A stretch of 64,000 nt of DNA from Omphalotus guepiniiformis (GCA_028554645.1 JAQOOI010000070.1:1860001-1924000); one strand, 5' to 3'. Positions 46,163-59,553 are shown, numbered from the stretch's first letter. Made by a program: numbers and translations. The notes: generated by a model not told the origin, from the letters alone.

Positions 46163-46387
46163 GTGATGAAACCAAAAGTCTTGAAATTTCCGAAATTTCC
46201 AACTCCTTCAAAGAGTCAACCTACAGGGATTGAACCCAGCCACTACGAAGACCATCTTCGGCGGGAACCGGGTATATCACGTGCTCTTGCCTGTTTCGTT
46301 CGGGCGGGGATGTATCGTGGGAAAACATTCTATTGGCCTCTTACACCTGCGACCACTCCTGAATCTTTTTTGTCATGGTCTTGCTGA
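46163..46387 (+). other. Upstream ORF overlapping the SWIM-RING start
   Basis: A 74-codon ORF (MKPKVLKFPKFPTPSKSQPTG...) ends at 46385-46387, overlapping the proposed ATG at 46375 by 13 nt in another frame. If it lies on the same mRNA it would be an inhibitory upstream ORF. The predicted protein resembles nothing known and may be chance. Confidence 0.3.
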
Positions 46388-48178
46388 AGCGAAGGGCTGA
46401 TGGAACGTACACAGATTGGACAATTCCTGACCAGCAACCGGTGACATCGAGCTCAACCGATGTTTCTAGTAAAAGGCCTCGCTTAGATTCGGGCGCTGGT
46501 GCCACTGGAAACGGTCATCCGCCGAACCCCTTTGACCTTGAAACAACTGCGCTGAGCACTGCTCAAACCTCGAGAATACTTTCTCTGACGGAATTTGGGG
46601 CAGCGAGCGTCGAAAATCAGACAAAATCATTTCATAATCATGATTCGTTCCGCCACCGATCTATGCACACTCTATCTTCTCCTATATCACAGAAATTCAC
46701 AGCCTTATCTCAACCGTCCTCATCCTCTTCTAGCTCCCGGCCATCTACATCTCAAATCAAAGGAAAATCATGTCAAGAAACGCCATCTAACGAGAAGAGG
46801 TTAGCAAGATTTAAACCGAAATGTCCGCAGGCGATTTCAGAGAGGCTGCATCGATATTTTTCTCAGTCTCAGCGGTGCGCATCTTGTTTCATTTGGGCGT
46901 TCGTCAGGGGTTGAACGGCACACTAGAATCTATATGATTGATAGGATTCGTGAAGGCGATGCGCTGAGCGAAGAATTCATAGTGCAAGGATCAACAGGAA
47001 ATGTGAGATCTACACATTGGCCGTCGGACGGAATGCTAATCTGTTTGACGTCCGTCGCAGGTCTATTCCGTGACGATTGACAATCTGCCTCGTTGTAATT
47101 GTATGTTCGTCATCGCTCATTCTATTGGATCGTCGTACTTATTTGTTACATACTTCATGAGGTCCCGACCATCAGAAAGGCAATCATTGCAAACACATCG
47201 TGTGTACCCATTCATTATGTCGAGTCCGTGACTAATAGTATATATCGTAGCTTTTCATCTTCATGAAAGTACTACAGGTTCCGCAAACGTCTGAACTTTG
47301 GTATCAAAAGTGTGCTTTTTGCCCAAGTCGCTTATGTAGTCTTCAGAATTTGAAGCGATTGTTTGTAGAGCCCTTCTAAGCAGTGAACTCGCTGAAATCT
47401 TTGCAGCAGCTCCTCCTGCACCTCAGCTGAGGGGGAACGTTGTCGCTAGTCAGCGTGTTGTCGGCGCCTGGCGAGATGCTACAGGCCGTGCTCCGTCTAC
47501 TCCTTCCAGTATGTTATGCACTCACTTGGTGTTTAGTGTGCTTAGCTGACATCACGATGAAGAGCCGGACACCAACGACTCCCGCCGCATTCCCTCACCT
47601 GAAGATGACTGTCCGATCTGTTACGACTCCATGACTAATGGAAATGGCACTATTGAGGAACTCGCAAAAGTACTTACCTGGTGTGAGTCTTGTCATAACG
47701 CAGTGCACAATGAATGTTGGAAAAACTGTACGTTGTGTCTTTTAATTCGCCCAAGGTAACGGTTACTCATGAACTGGTTTCGAATATCTCTACCCTCAGG
47801 GTTTAATGCTAAGCGAAAGCAAAGTCAAGCTGTTACGTGTGTTTATTGTCGTTCACCTTGGAGAAGTACGGTTTCTCTGCACTTCTCGTTCCCCAGGCTC
47901 ACCGCCTTCAAGTAACAGGTGGAACCGTGGAAAGACGGGAAATAAGTTATTCCTCTGAGGGATACCTCAACCTTTCTCAAGTGTCCGGCGTTAGCCCTGT
48001 ACGTGATACCAGTACCTGTGAGTATAATCTCTATGTCCTCCGCGTTTTTCTGTTTCTTTTTTCTCCTTTCTATCTCCGCGGGTTCGTCTTCACTGCTAAT
48101 TTCATATTCGTATCAGATTATGATGGTCCTCGTCGTAGAAGCTCGCACTCTCACGCCTACCGGTCGTACTTGTATTGA
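46375..48178 (+). CDS. SWIM and RING zinc-finger protein (putative E3 ubiquitin ligase)
   Basis: Exon 1 (46375-46874) encodes a Ser-rich N-terminus (PSSSSSSSRPSTS). Exons at 46927-47002, 47061-47100, 47162-47199 and 47251-47309 build a SWIM finger (CNCPDHQKGNHCKH) followed by SELWYQKALL. Exons 47369-47508, 47563-47727 and from 47800 build a RING-like finger (CPICYD...WCESCHNAVHNEC...CVYC). The order SWIM then RING matches the ZSWIM2/MEX-type ubiquitin ligases. The C-terminal tail (SSEGYLNLS...SHAYRSYLY, stop 48178) needs a very short intron near 47911-47945 to stay in frame, so the tail is uncertain. Confidence 0.85.
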
Positions 48179-49662
48179 AGCATGTCGTGATCAGCGTGAT
48201 AACTGATGAAGATAGCTGGTGTGCTTATCCTTATCAACTCAAAAACGGATGGTTGGTTACAGTACGTAATACCGTAGGATCCTTGAGGTTGTACAGACAG
48301 TGTTCATCAAAATGCCAACTGATCATCGTACCAAATAATGATAGACGTAGGTAATTTGTTGCACTCTCATTGCCATTCAATCCGAAACGTTGTGGGGCTC
48401 ATAATGTTGTAAAGTTACAGAGATGAATTCAAGCGGATAGCATAGAACGCGTATTTGGGCGTTCTCTTGGCTTGCTATCCTCGAAGGTGTTACTGTGCAC
48501 ATCAACACGCGTTAGAAATCTAGGGTACATATGTGGACAAGCGCAGCACTGCTACCTCACAAATCCAATATCACTCAGTCAACGATTGGTCAGAAACTCT
48601 TTGAACGTGCAGATTTCAAATCTCATGTCTTACAAGTTACAACGGCAAAGAAATGTGAAATATACCTATACCACCATTCGTCATCTTCATTGTCGAATAA
48701 GGCTCGACGTACCTTTTGTTCCCGAATTCGAATTTCGAGGGTCACTGTTCCGGAGGGTCGCTGTCCCGACATTGCCAAATGCGGTTTTACTAGCATGCAA
48801 TTAACGTTATGCGTGGACATTCTTTGCAGGTCAGTGCTCTGTACCAGCGAGCAACGCACAGTGTCCGGGCAATTGTGTCCGTATCAGATAAACTGTAAGC
48901 CCGCTACCTCTAACGGGTGAACTTATTCGCGGACGATGTTGGATTGCTGGAATCAAAGCACTAGAGAATTGCGAGCTATCGTGTGGTGTTGTTGCACTAA
49001 AAGATAGGTGTATTCCGCCGAGCAACCTGACCCTCCGCCCTCAAAAAAGATGTCGAAAATGCCTTCAATTTCGTCAAGGAGAGTGCTTTCCATATTTCCC
49101 AATTGAATGTTGACTAGGATTCTTGAAAGGCTTCCTGGGTTTAGGTCGCACCTCACTTCAGAGCGTGAAGCGATCAGAAAACCGCCTGTTGAGAGATTTT
49201 ACGTCATTCTTTGAGGTCCAGCTAGGTCTAACTATATGTATATACTTATCGTATAGAGAGGTACGACAGGGTACGACTGCGACCGAAGTGATGAGGGAAA
49301 TTTGCGCCGCCCGCGTAAGTATGTGGTGTATACGGCAATCATTTCAAGAGTGAATCATTTCCCTGACCTGAAGCTGTCTTCCAAAGTCGGAGTCAGATTC
49401 GGAATTCCAAGTGAACTGAGCTTTATTCTATTCATAGTCATGGTCTGTCATAGTCTGATGATATAGTCTGATGTCCCTCCCAGTTTGTGAAATACATTGT
49501 TGTGAATATGTACCCTCTACGAGTCCGTGACTGTCGTCAGTCCCTCTCGCTTTTAAATATCATATCGAATAAGAAATCAGTGAATCGGTGGCCGTGGCCA
49601 ACCAGTGGGATCATAGCCTCTATTTCTATTTCTGAACAAATTTGTCGTGAATGCAATCCCGG
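48179..49662. other. Intergenic, no gene recognised
   Basis: Overlapping plus-strand ORFs at 48472-48920 are short and without family resemblance. Nothing else seen. Confidence 0.4.
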
Positions 49663-51030
49663 CTACCTCGCAGCTGTCCCTGTATATCTATGTCTCTGAG
49701 TCGGCAAATGATCACATTTGTGAACCGCCAATTTGGCATGTGTCCCAAAGAATTTTCCACAATCTTCACAGATATGCTGTGGTCTGACGCCGTGTTTGGC
49801 TACTTCGTGGCGCATTCGATCATGTGGGCGGCCAAACTGCGCCGTGCAACTCGGTTGTCGACATGTCAATGGGAGGCGTAGTTTTGGCTTGTGACTGTTC
49901 TCGTGAACTTGTCGATGGTATTTTCGAGCGAAACGTTTTGTACATCCATCGAAGCGACATTGTAATGTGCGCTTTGGATCGAAATTGGGAGATGGATAGG
50001 GCTCGGATGCGATGCTGGTGGTGGCTGGTGAATCGGCCTCTCCGAGTGTTGAACCAACGGTAGAGGCAGGTGAGCTTTCGCTCAAGGGCGCTTCAGGTGA
50101 AGGCTGTGGGTGTGTAAATGCTGTTAATGGAGTAAAGTCAGAAGACATACACCAATTTTGGTAGAATAAGTAACGTACATTCTAAAGGTTGTAGGTCGGT
50201 CATAAAATTGTGCGAGGAAACCAAATTGTCACTGGCTCCACTGCAGTCAGATGATACAGCGGGTAGTAATTGCTGCGCGGAGGATTGAATGGACATCTCC
50301 CCGAGTGATTCAGAGAAATTCAGTTGTATTTGAGGCATTGATGGCGGAGTAGGTAACGATGGAGGCCCCGGGACGAAATTGGATTCAAAGTGAGATTGAT
50401 CAAGGGAATAAGTAGGATCAAAGTACGCGGCGGAGGAGGAGGAGGTGAGAATTGAGTGATGGGATTCGGTGGTACCAGCTGACGCTGAGTGATTTGAATC
50501 GAATAGTGAGTGATGGGATTCGGTGGCTGGCGCTGTGTGATTCGAGTCAAAGTTTGTTTCAGCGGAGATGTAATGGTCGCCAAAAATGTCTTGTAGAGAT
50601 GGGAGTTCATGGGATTGAGACAGTTGCATAGGACTAGGCGTCGAGTAACTCGAATGGTTCAGTCCATCCGTGCTCCCGGAGCCGCTGCAGCCCCTTTGGT
50701 ATGAAGGAGAGAGGTTTGAGAGGTTAAGACTTTCGTTGGTATTTCCGCCTTGCGAAAGTCCAGTGAAGAATTGCGAAGAGTCGATGAATGAAACTCGGAT
50801 TAGCTGCCCGCTAGCGTCCACCTCTTTCGCTATGGACAAGTGAGGCTCTGGAAGAACAGCTTTAGAAGGTAAATAAAATGAGTAGAGGTATAAGAAAGCT
50901 CACGATTTGGGGCCTGTATAGCGTCCTCGCCTGCATATTCGGTAACGAATATCATGTTATTGAGGGAGAAGTGTGGGTCCTTTGAACGGATGACAATTGA
51001 AAGCCCAGCCACGGCCGCGACTGTTAACAT
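49663..51030 (-). CDS. C2H2 zinc-finger transcription factor
   Basis: Three exons (51030-50904, 50859-50179, 50120-49663) give 421 residues in frame. The N-terminal two thirds are Ser/Asn/His-rich and low in structure, with internal repeats of TESHHS and FDSNHS, typical of an activation region. The C-terminus has three fingers: CRFDGCTKRFARKYHRQVH, CRQPSCTAQFGRPHDRMRHEVAKH and CEDCGKFFGTHAKLAVHKCDH. It should bind DNA in the nucleus. Its position between enzyme genes and the exporter would suit a local regulator, but nothing in the sequence shows its targets. Confidence 0.87.
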
Positions 51031-52736
51031 CTCGTTAATAATTGAGGAACCGAAGTCTCTAAAAGTTGGGGGAAGAGTAGATCTCGTCCCAACTTATAAG
51101 TTCAGAGAGGTAAGGGTCGGTCCCCTACATATATCATTCGGTCACTGGAATGATATCCATAAGTAACAGGACATATCTGCTACATACTCCATGGTGGAAA
51201 AAGGTTATCATTGAATATTGAGCGCGTATCCCCGTTGGCATGAGCGTCAACAGCTGGGTTACGAATTTGAAGATCATCACAATCACGAATAGGAGGAGAC
51301 AGGAGGAGACCGACCGGCATTTCAGTGGATCTTTAAGTCAGGGCGATGGATCTCTACTATATCTGGATATCCCTCTGCGCCGATAATACATGCAATGCCT
51401 CCCGGCACCTTACTTACAGCGCCGACGACCGGTCTGTGTACTGTTATGTTGTACAGATATCACGTTAAAACAGGTTAAAACTCGAGCTCCTGTAGGGGTT
51501 ACAAATAGCTCTTCTAGGCGCTTTTACACGCCTTCGTAAATCCGTTTACAACGGTGCTGTCATGTGCTAAGCAAAAGATTTAAGTGTTGAGGAAAAAAAA
51601 AATCACTTTCCTTTGTAGCTAGACTATTGTATACAGATACAGATCATTCATCAAAAACGCGGCGACAGGACCATTAATAGGTTGTCTCCGACCCTTCGCT
51701 CATGGGTGTGTGGTCTCATCAATCATTCAATCTATGAGGTTCAACTTTGACAATTGAACATAATTTCAGCACGTTTTTTAGACTCCCCATCTTATCCCAA
51801 TTCGTGGTAGTGAGTACGGGAGATTGACTGGCGGCCTGGCGGAGGAACTAAATGATGACTAAATGCTATCAAGTTGCTGCAAACTGACGTTAATCTATGT
51901 ATGATACTCACCCAACGATTAACCGATTTCTGCAAAGTACCCTAGAGAACCCACGCAGTTCCATCCCCGTATGATCACATTATTCTTTACTCCAAGGGGC
52001 CATGAATACCTCAGGTTGATTCTTGTCCAACTCACCTCACTCGGGCTGCTTTTGGCTTTTGGAATTGGGCTCCACTCGCGCTCAAACTTCATAGTTATTG
52101 TAAGGTACAGCATAGTGGCGAATGCGAGCCGTCGGAGGGCGTCGGGAGCTGAGGAATCTGTTACAATCTGAACACTGCCCAACTGTGATTCATTAACAAC
52201 AAGTTTTTTTGTCGAAGGCTCACGACGGCTTTCTAGGGAAACCTCGTGAATGATTTTTGTCAAAGCTTACCTTCCTCATACATCGGATCATTCACTAATT
52301 TGGAAACAATTTTGAGATCGACCGACGGTTAGTTTCAAATTAGGATACAACTCCGATCTGGATGGAAGCTGATACACCGGAACCTCCACATTCAGGAACT
52401 AAACAATGTACCATATTGGTAACGTAAGCTACCCTGACATGATTTTTTTTTACTCATGGCCCGGGTAATGGATAATTTATTGAATCCCTGTCAACTCTCA
52501 ACCAGAACAAATGTCGAAGGTGGAAGAAAGATTCATAAACTGATGTCGGAATTACGTTTCTTGTGCTGTAACATCGGCGGCGCAAGTTCGTAAAGTGTTT
52601 TAGGCAGTTGGCAGATTTATTGTACAGGAAAGCACGAGCTATGGTAGGCTATAGTCTATATGTATTACGGAGTCAATAAATAAGTCATATCGAATAGTTA
52701 AATCGAAAGCAACAATGAAAACAAGTAAGTATCCAT
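51031..52736. other. Intergenic, no gene recognised
   Basis: A 114-codon minus-strand ORF (52263-51919) has no recognisable family or splice context. The interval is otherwise without clear structure. It includes the presumed promoter of the zinc-finger gene and the 3' flank of the transporter. Confidence 0.4.
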
Positions 52737-55039
52737 CTACCTAGTCACATCCTGAAGTTCAATCAGACCCGCATCGTTATGTTTCGGCGGAGGTTTTGCT
52801 GTTGCGGGACAGTATTTCGAGTACATTCGAAGCCTTGGTCCAAATTTCATAAGTATGAACGGCAAAGGCGCTAAAACCAAAGCGACAAATCCCAAAAGAG
52901 TTCCCGCCCATCGAGGGTTTAGCGCATCAAACATCTGGGTAGCAAATAACGGAAATCCTGCTCCTGCAAGGCTGCGGCAGACCGTGTTCGCCGCGAGAGC
53001 TGATGCTGACACCGCTAGATACGAGTCGATGATGTAATTGAAAAGCGCCAACTGTGAAGAACATTCAGATACATGTTTCACGGGAAGGAAAATCAAATCA
53101 TCATGGGTATTGGTATTGTGGCTGGATAGGGGGACAAGACCAAAAGAACAAACAAAACTTACAAAGATAAGATAAATCGACCAACCCATGAAAAGTCCGG
53201 CGAACAATGGCGACAAAAAAGAAATGGATGGAAATGACGTCCATGCGAACCAGAAGAAAGAGAGTGCAAACATAGGAGTGCCAATGAGTGCTACCTCCAA
53301 CCGAAATTCGGGGGGTACAGGGTCGGGTGCGTGTTCTTTTACAGCGCGATCGTACCGTGGATTAACCCATAACAAATACATCAGCGCCCCGATGGCGCTT
53401 CCAACAAGGAGGTTGAGCAGCATCAATCCTGAAAGTCCGGCATTGAACCCGTGGCCTTGACCGAACACAATGGGATAAGCCTCGAACAGCAGGTAGACGA
53501 CTCCGTACATGAAACTCATGTAGACTGTGAGTGCAATGAGCATAGTTTCGGAGAACAGCACGCGGAAAGGTTTTAGTAGGATGTTTTCCACTTGTTGGAT
53601 GAAGGGGAGCTTCACGAGTTCCATGGGAGCGTAGTATCGAGTATCGTTCTTTTCCTTGCGTAGTCTTTCCGCTTTTCGAACTAAGATTACCGGCCTGAAT
53701 TCATGATGAGCTTTACTACGTAGAGTAAACATCACTGGGTAGTAAGTACGTACCCGTATGTCTCTGGGAGAGTCAAGACGATCAAAACCAAGCATACACC
53801 AGCCTAAAAAATTACCTCATCGTCACGGTCACTGTCAAAAGCATGTAGCAAAGAGATGAACGAACGAAGATTGATAGGAGCCAGAAGATCCATCTCCAAG
53901 ATACGCCTGCTACCTGGAAGTAACCAGATATACTAGGTCCAAGAGCGGGCCCTGCAAAAGGGGCAAGCTAGAAATAAGTAACATCAGAAATCTGCGATTT
54001 TATGAAGGACAGATGGATAATTCACGGTGAATAGCGACAAGGCTTTCCCCCTAGTGCTAGCATCCCATATATCTCCAATTACTGCCCTTTCAGGAAGTTA
54101 GTAGCGCCTAGAAAACATGTCTACAAGACTCACCCTGAGTTGGCAAGAGGACCTGCGGCAAATGTTCCTCCAAGGAAACGGAACACTAGTATAGACGCCG
54201 TGTTTTTTGCTAGCGCACAGCCGACTTGAAACAACTATCGTTGACTCTCGGCCTCAGGCTAAAATATGATGCAGAAAGAGCAAAAAATGACGCACCGTAT
54301 ACACGAAAAAAGTCACGACAAAAACGGGTTTTCGGCCAAACTTCGGAGAGTAGGGAATTAGTACTTTGCGTGAAGTGAACTAATGAACGTTGAACGCGGA
54401 CTTACACGCTCGGACAGTGGTCCCCATAGTATAGGACCTACACAGTATCCCGCAACAAAGAGGGAGATTGTAAGGGTTCCTACTGTTTCAGACATGTGAA
54501 ACTCCGCCATCAATGGTACTACCACTCCCGATGGTGCCGCGCTGGCAAAGGTGCTAGAGGCAAAAGTGAGTCTCCGGGAAGTGACAGAACCAGTAATTCA
54601 TGGGATCCGTACGCGTTCAGGACAAGTATAGAGGCAAACACGGTGATGTACCATCGTCGCAGGCGAGACCAATTCTAGCAAAGTAGTGGATATATGCGCG
54701 TTAGTCGAGGTGAAAAAGTTAAAGAACATAATATGCACACACCTTTGGATTGGCTGGATCGTCTGCGCCGAAAGTGACTTCGAAGCGATTAATGTGCTCG
54801 TTGATATCCGTTACAGAGGCTGCATGAGGGTCAGCCTCGTTGGCGTAGATCTCTACTCGACCTTCTTTCCCCCCCTGCTTCTTGGGATCCTTCGAGTTAG
54901 CGTCTTCCAGCCCCGGCGGTGGCATTCGATGCACGTCGTTTTGATTGTCCGCCTCGGAATTCCCATAACCTTCACTGATGATACCTTGTGAGCGATTTGT
55001 TGTAGGCAGTATTGAACTGGGGATCATAGGAGTGGCCAT
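52737..55039 (-). CDS. Major facilitator superfamily transporter (DHA1-like)
   Basis: Starts at 55039 (MATPMIPSSILP) with a long hydrophilic N-terminus ending in EVTFGADDPANPKNWSRLRRW, characteristic of fungal DHA1 drug:H+ antiporters. Successive exons contain AAPSGVVVPLMAEFH, LFVAGYCVGPILWGPLSER, FGRKPVFV, LAPFAGPALGPSISGYF and LLLFEAYPIVFGQGHGFN-type membrane segments. A last exon spans PLFATQMFDALNPRWAGTLLGF and ends at 52737. At least six introns are needed. It likely exports a small molecule across the plasma membrane and is divergent from the FAD oxidase at 55765. Confidence 0.87.
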
Positions 55040-55764
55040 TCTAGAGTTCTGATGGAATTTTTTTTGTGCCCCGCTAAGAGTGTGAAAGATATTTTCCCCC
55101 AGGGCATAACGCCTAAATTGGCAGCTATACCAAGGGTGGCCGATGAGGTATTGTCGGACGGACGTACATAGCACTGCCGTTAAATGGAAAGAATTTGAAA
55201 TATCGGAGCTTCAGCGCTTTTGGGGCTAAAATATACCGGAAGTTCCTTCGGTTCGAATCCGAATATCCGAAGTGATGCCCGAGTTGAATTTCCGGACGGA
55301 AATCAGACTGGAAATCATCGCGGATTCCTTACCGAATATTTGAACGTTGATTATATAATAATATGTGTCATTTTTTCTTTTGTATCCACCCGCTGAAAGC
55401 CGCAGAACTGACCGAACCCATCGTACATACTACAGACCCCTTCCAGTACTATTTTCTCGGAAATACAAAATGCGGATATCTGGCTGAAGGTAGCTATATC
55501 TATCCTAGTAAGTATTTGTATTTTGATTCCTTCAAGGCGATGTCTGAATAGTTACGGCCACTCAGTCTCAGCAACCTTTCGCGGTCCAGGCTGGACAATG
55601 CTCCGCGGCCGTCCCTCGTCAGTTTGGCCGCCCAGCTACCTAGACTCTCGCAATGAACGTATAGAATGGAAGGGGTCACCCTCATCGTTTCGTTTCGAGA
55701 TAACCTTGCTCAACAACTGCCAAAGTCCATTCGAAAGGCGGGACCGGCGCACGTCTGTTGAACC
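55040..55764. promoter_or_regulatory. Shared intergenic region of transporter and FAD oxidase
   Basis: The two genes are transcribed away from this 725-bp gap, so it should hold both promoters. It contains a short hairpin (CTTCGG/CCGAAG around 55246-55272) and AT-rich TTATATAATAATATG near 55348. A plus-strand ORF at 55363 is not convincing. Confidence 0.4.
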
Positions 55765-57840
55765 ATGTCTGCGACCTTTTACATTTTTACTCTCGTTATT
55801 GGCCTAGCATGCGCGGCACTTTGGAACAATAATGGCGTCTTCTTTCTGAAAACGGCTCTATTCGATGGAATCAATGATCTTGACGCCACCTGCCGAGTCA
55901 TTGCTCAAGCAGTGACATCCGACTCCACTGTATACTATCCAGGTAAAGTGAAAAACATTCAATTGATACTTCCCGTTGTTGAATGTCCTTATAGATTCAT
56001 CCGAGTATAAGGTCGATATTCACCATTGGGCAAGCTCTGCTATAGAAGAGGCTGGATGCACTGTCCGTCCTGCAAACACCGAAGACCTTGCGAAGATAGT
56101 AAGCTTTTTTTCAGAACCCATTTAAGTTTCCGTCTAACCTACCTGAGAAAAGCTTCAAATAGTTGGATGGACAAAAACACCATTTGCAGTACGTATCAAA
56201 AGCCCATGAGTATGCAAAACAATCTTAACGACGTTGAGGATAGATTACTGGCGGCGGTCATGCTTTGAATCCTGGCTTTTCATCAACGAAGGGTGTACAT
56301 ATTGCCATGTCGCGATTCACCCAGTTACACCATAACGAAAAAGAGAGTACCATCGACATCGGTGCTGGTTTGAGGTGGGACGACGTGTATGGGCTGTTAA
56401 ATCCTAAGGGTTATACTGTCGTAGGGGGTCGAGTGAACGGCGTTGGTGTAGCAGGTTTCATTCTTGGCGGAGGTACGCTTTGCAGACTTATCGTCAAAGA
56501 ATATTTAACAAAGCAAATTATGCAGGCCTTTCGTGGACGACAAATGAGCATGGTCTAACCATCGATACCCTCGTCTCTTGTGAAGTTGTACTTCCGAATG
56601 GTACGATAACCACTGCTTCAGCAGACACCAACCCAGACTTGTTTTTCGGGTTGAAGGGAGCGTCTCAACTTGGAATTTCTCAGACTTGGACTTATGATTT
56701 CTTTAGGGAGGTTTCAACAACTTTGTAGGAATATTCCCCCAGATTTGTTCGCCCTTGTCAACTGAACATTCTGCGTTGATATAGGGTATCGTTACCAGGT
56801 TTACGTTGCAAGTCTTCCCCCAGACGGATATTTGGGTAAGTGTGTTCATTCGATACTAAAGTGTAACATCTCCGTAATACCAATTCTTGTCCATATAGGG
56901 GGGCGCAGTGATTGTTCCCGAAGAACATATCGACCAAGCTAATCAGGTTATAGTCGACTTTTCAAACACGGTTCGCGATCCCAAAGCGACGATGAACATC
57001 ATTTTCGAGTACGCAGAAGGGACTGTACGTTTCACCTATTTTCATTTGCTGTCAAAACAACTCTAACAATTTTGAAAAAACATTTCAGATGGTTGCTTTG
57101 GTTATCATATTCTATAACGCTCCTGAACCACCGGCAGGCATGTTTGACAAAGTTCTGGCACTTCCTGGCACTGTTTTGGTGTCGAGCAAGCCTTTCCCCG
57201 CATTGCTTGCGGCTGGACAGCCGAGAAATACTCCTCGACGGTATGTTTCCGATTTCGTGTGGTGTTGGTATCGTTCTTTGATGGCTGATATCGCTTGATG
57301 TCTATTTCACAGGATTCAAGACGTTGCACCAGTTCAATATTACACGCCTGCTCTTTTGAAAAAGGTCGCCAACGAGACTAAGGCAAGCTTTTGTACATAC
57401 AGATGAATTCTGCAATCACTGATGAACAGACGATCTTATTTTAGTACTGGGGGGGTTACCTTGAAAAGCATCATTCTGGTCATTTCTTTGATTACGTAGT
57501 TGAGGTTTTCTTACCTGACTACTTTAATCATGGTCAAGAATCTGCGTGGCCAGCTGACCGTTCTGTGGTGCATTATCCCATCAACATAGCCTTCGCGTGG
57601 TTTGATGAAGCTCATGATGAAGCCGTTTATGATGCTTTGAAGCAAAGCGTTTTACAACTCAGAGCCGATGCGGAGGCTGAAGGACAGGACCTTGATAATG
57701 CTTCGCTGTATCCTAACATTGCGGTTGCTGGAACTCCGCTGGAACAGCTGTACGGGAGGAACTTGGGGAAGTTGAGGGAGATTAGAGATGTGTATGATCC
57801 AAAAAGGACGATGGATTTGGCGGGTGGTTGGCATTTCTGA
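55765..57840 (+). CDS. FAD-linked oxidoreductase of the berberine-bridge type
   Basis: Starts MSATFYIFTLVIGLACAAL, a likely signal or anchor sequence. Exons include 55765-55942, 55995-56098, 56153-56188 and 56244-56472. The FAD-binding (PCMH) part shows TVRPANTEDLAKI, GGGHALNPGFSS (His for covalent flavin), VVGGRVNGVGVAGFILGGG and GLSWTTNEHGL. The C-terminal BBE motif is NASLYPNIAVAGTPLEQLYGRNLGKLREIRDVYDPKRTM. No cysteine is seen for a second flavin bond. One junction near 56661-56705 does not close with a GT donor; a GC donor at 56661 would join KG to GGFNNF in frame. Otherwise the gene looks intact. Substrate unknown. Confidence 0.82.
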
Positions 57841-59553
57841 TACATATTCTTGACCTGCCAAATCGTAGCCGAATGTATTCGTAGATTAAATTAGAAATAA
57901 CGTTTTATTATGCATGGTTGAATTGTCAAAAGTGACTGATCGCCCTACATCCTCCTACATCTTGGTACTGCTGTTGTGGCCAGTGTCTAGGTTCGTGAAG
58001 TGGACCCTAGAAGTTCTTGACAGCTTTGACGTACTATGTACTCCCTCCGTGGATTGCAGTTGCATCTCCACATCTTTTCAATGTAGAACATATCGACTAC
58101 AGCTTTCCTCGGAGATCGTGCCAAGCGTTCTTGTGAATCTCTTAGCTGACTTTGCCGAAATCCACATCATAATGATATGAGATCTATAACAGCCCGCCGT
58201 TCAGAGTTCCTCCACTTCCAATTACCTGTAAGTACATATGTACTACCCTGAAACTTCGCCCGTCAGAGGCCCCTCTATATCTTGATACATTTGATGATTC
58301 TTTTCAAAATCAAGTTAAGCATTCCCAGAATATGTTATTCGGCCTACAAGGGTGGATGATTATCAAAGCTTCAGAATCACGATTCACTGGACTTCAATAA
58401 GTAATGTTGGTTACCGACTCGGATAATGCTGATTACGTTCCAAGTATGTCTATATACGCAGTACATACATACTTACATAGTAGTATCGCTTCCGACTGCG
58501 CGTAAGTGTAACGCACTTATTTGGAAAAACACTTGTAATGGCAAGCACTGCAAATTCTGGCGTTTTCGGAAATATGAGTCTTATGACCCCCGTCGGGAAA
58601 GGTGCTGAGGAGATGACCCCGTCGAGAAAGGCGCTGAGGTTTTTTTGACTCGAAGCCTAAGTCTTTAGTTCCGAGGAGACTATGAGTCCTGATTTTACAA
58701 GAAAGGCCCAAAGAAAGTTCTACGTGCCCATGTAAATTCTAACTTCTGTCAAGTTTTGTTGTTATATTTCAAAGAAATCATTCGAATTCAAGAATGATTT
58801 CTTCAAGCTTGAATCCGCCGCCGCCCAACACCTTTAGGCGCTGGCTCAGGGGTCTTCAGGGTCCGGCCATTGCCGCAGAACATTACTAACTGCCATCGGC
58901 TTGCCGGTCCCCAAGGAATTGCTTAAATTTAGCGAAAAGCTTAGGGTTAGGGTATCCTTGTGTGTGACTCACTTGGCGTCCTTTCAATATCTCTACCTTT
59001 GACTTGTTTGACATTTCAACCTCGTGGAATTTCATGCTGCAGTATTCGCAAAAACATGCGTTCACAGCTCATCACTGTCAAATCGCCTCCATTTGTTTAA
59101 CTGTATGAATGATACGAACATCAATCTATACTAGTGCTGTGGTCGCCTGGCGCCAGTCACTTCGGAGTGGGTACGGATCTGGTACGGATTCGAGCAGGCT
59201 AATAAGGTGAGATCTCGACCCTCTTGATATTTCTGTAGTGATGTCCGCGCACCAAACAGGACTTACTGTGTAGAAGCGGGACACGGCGGTATTGACATCT
59301 TGCCAGAATGCTGTGTTAGTACCTTGCAACTGAAAGGATATCGCGCAAGACTTGTGTTTCAACTAAAAACGGCCGCTTGTCACATTGATGACTGACGGAC
59401 TAGCCTATGCAGGCGCACTGCGCTTCGGGACCATCGAAATCATGTCCGGGAACAAATGAATAATTTCTATTCGAGATATAAATGTTGGGTGAGCCTTTCA
59501 CCATTCACGCCACATTCTTCGCTCATCCACCTTTTCTTCTTCTTCTTCTCAGG
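57841..59553. other. Intergenic, with one short direct repeat
   Basis: No gene recognised. Two copies of a GTCGGGAAAGGTGCTGAGG-like unit lie near 58592-58640. The end of the interval has a TATA-like GATATAAATG near 59474-59483 and a pyrimidine-rich TTCTTCTTCTTCTCAG before the start of the GMC gene. Confidence 0.4.

Noticed and set aside
46200..46270. GGTTCAATCCC on the minus strand as a tRNA T loop
   Set aside because: The flanking bases do not form a 5-bp T stem, and no A box is present; the DNA is the upstream ORF.
55245..55275. A perfect B-box-like GGTTCGAATCC with a 5-bp stem, suggesting a tRNA
   Set aside because: No matching A box, anticodon arm or 7-bp acceptor stem upstream; the sequence is part of a short CTTCGG/CCGAAG hairpin.
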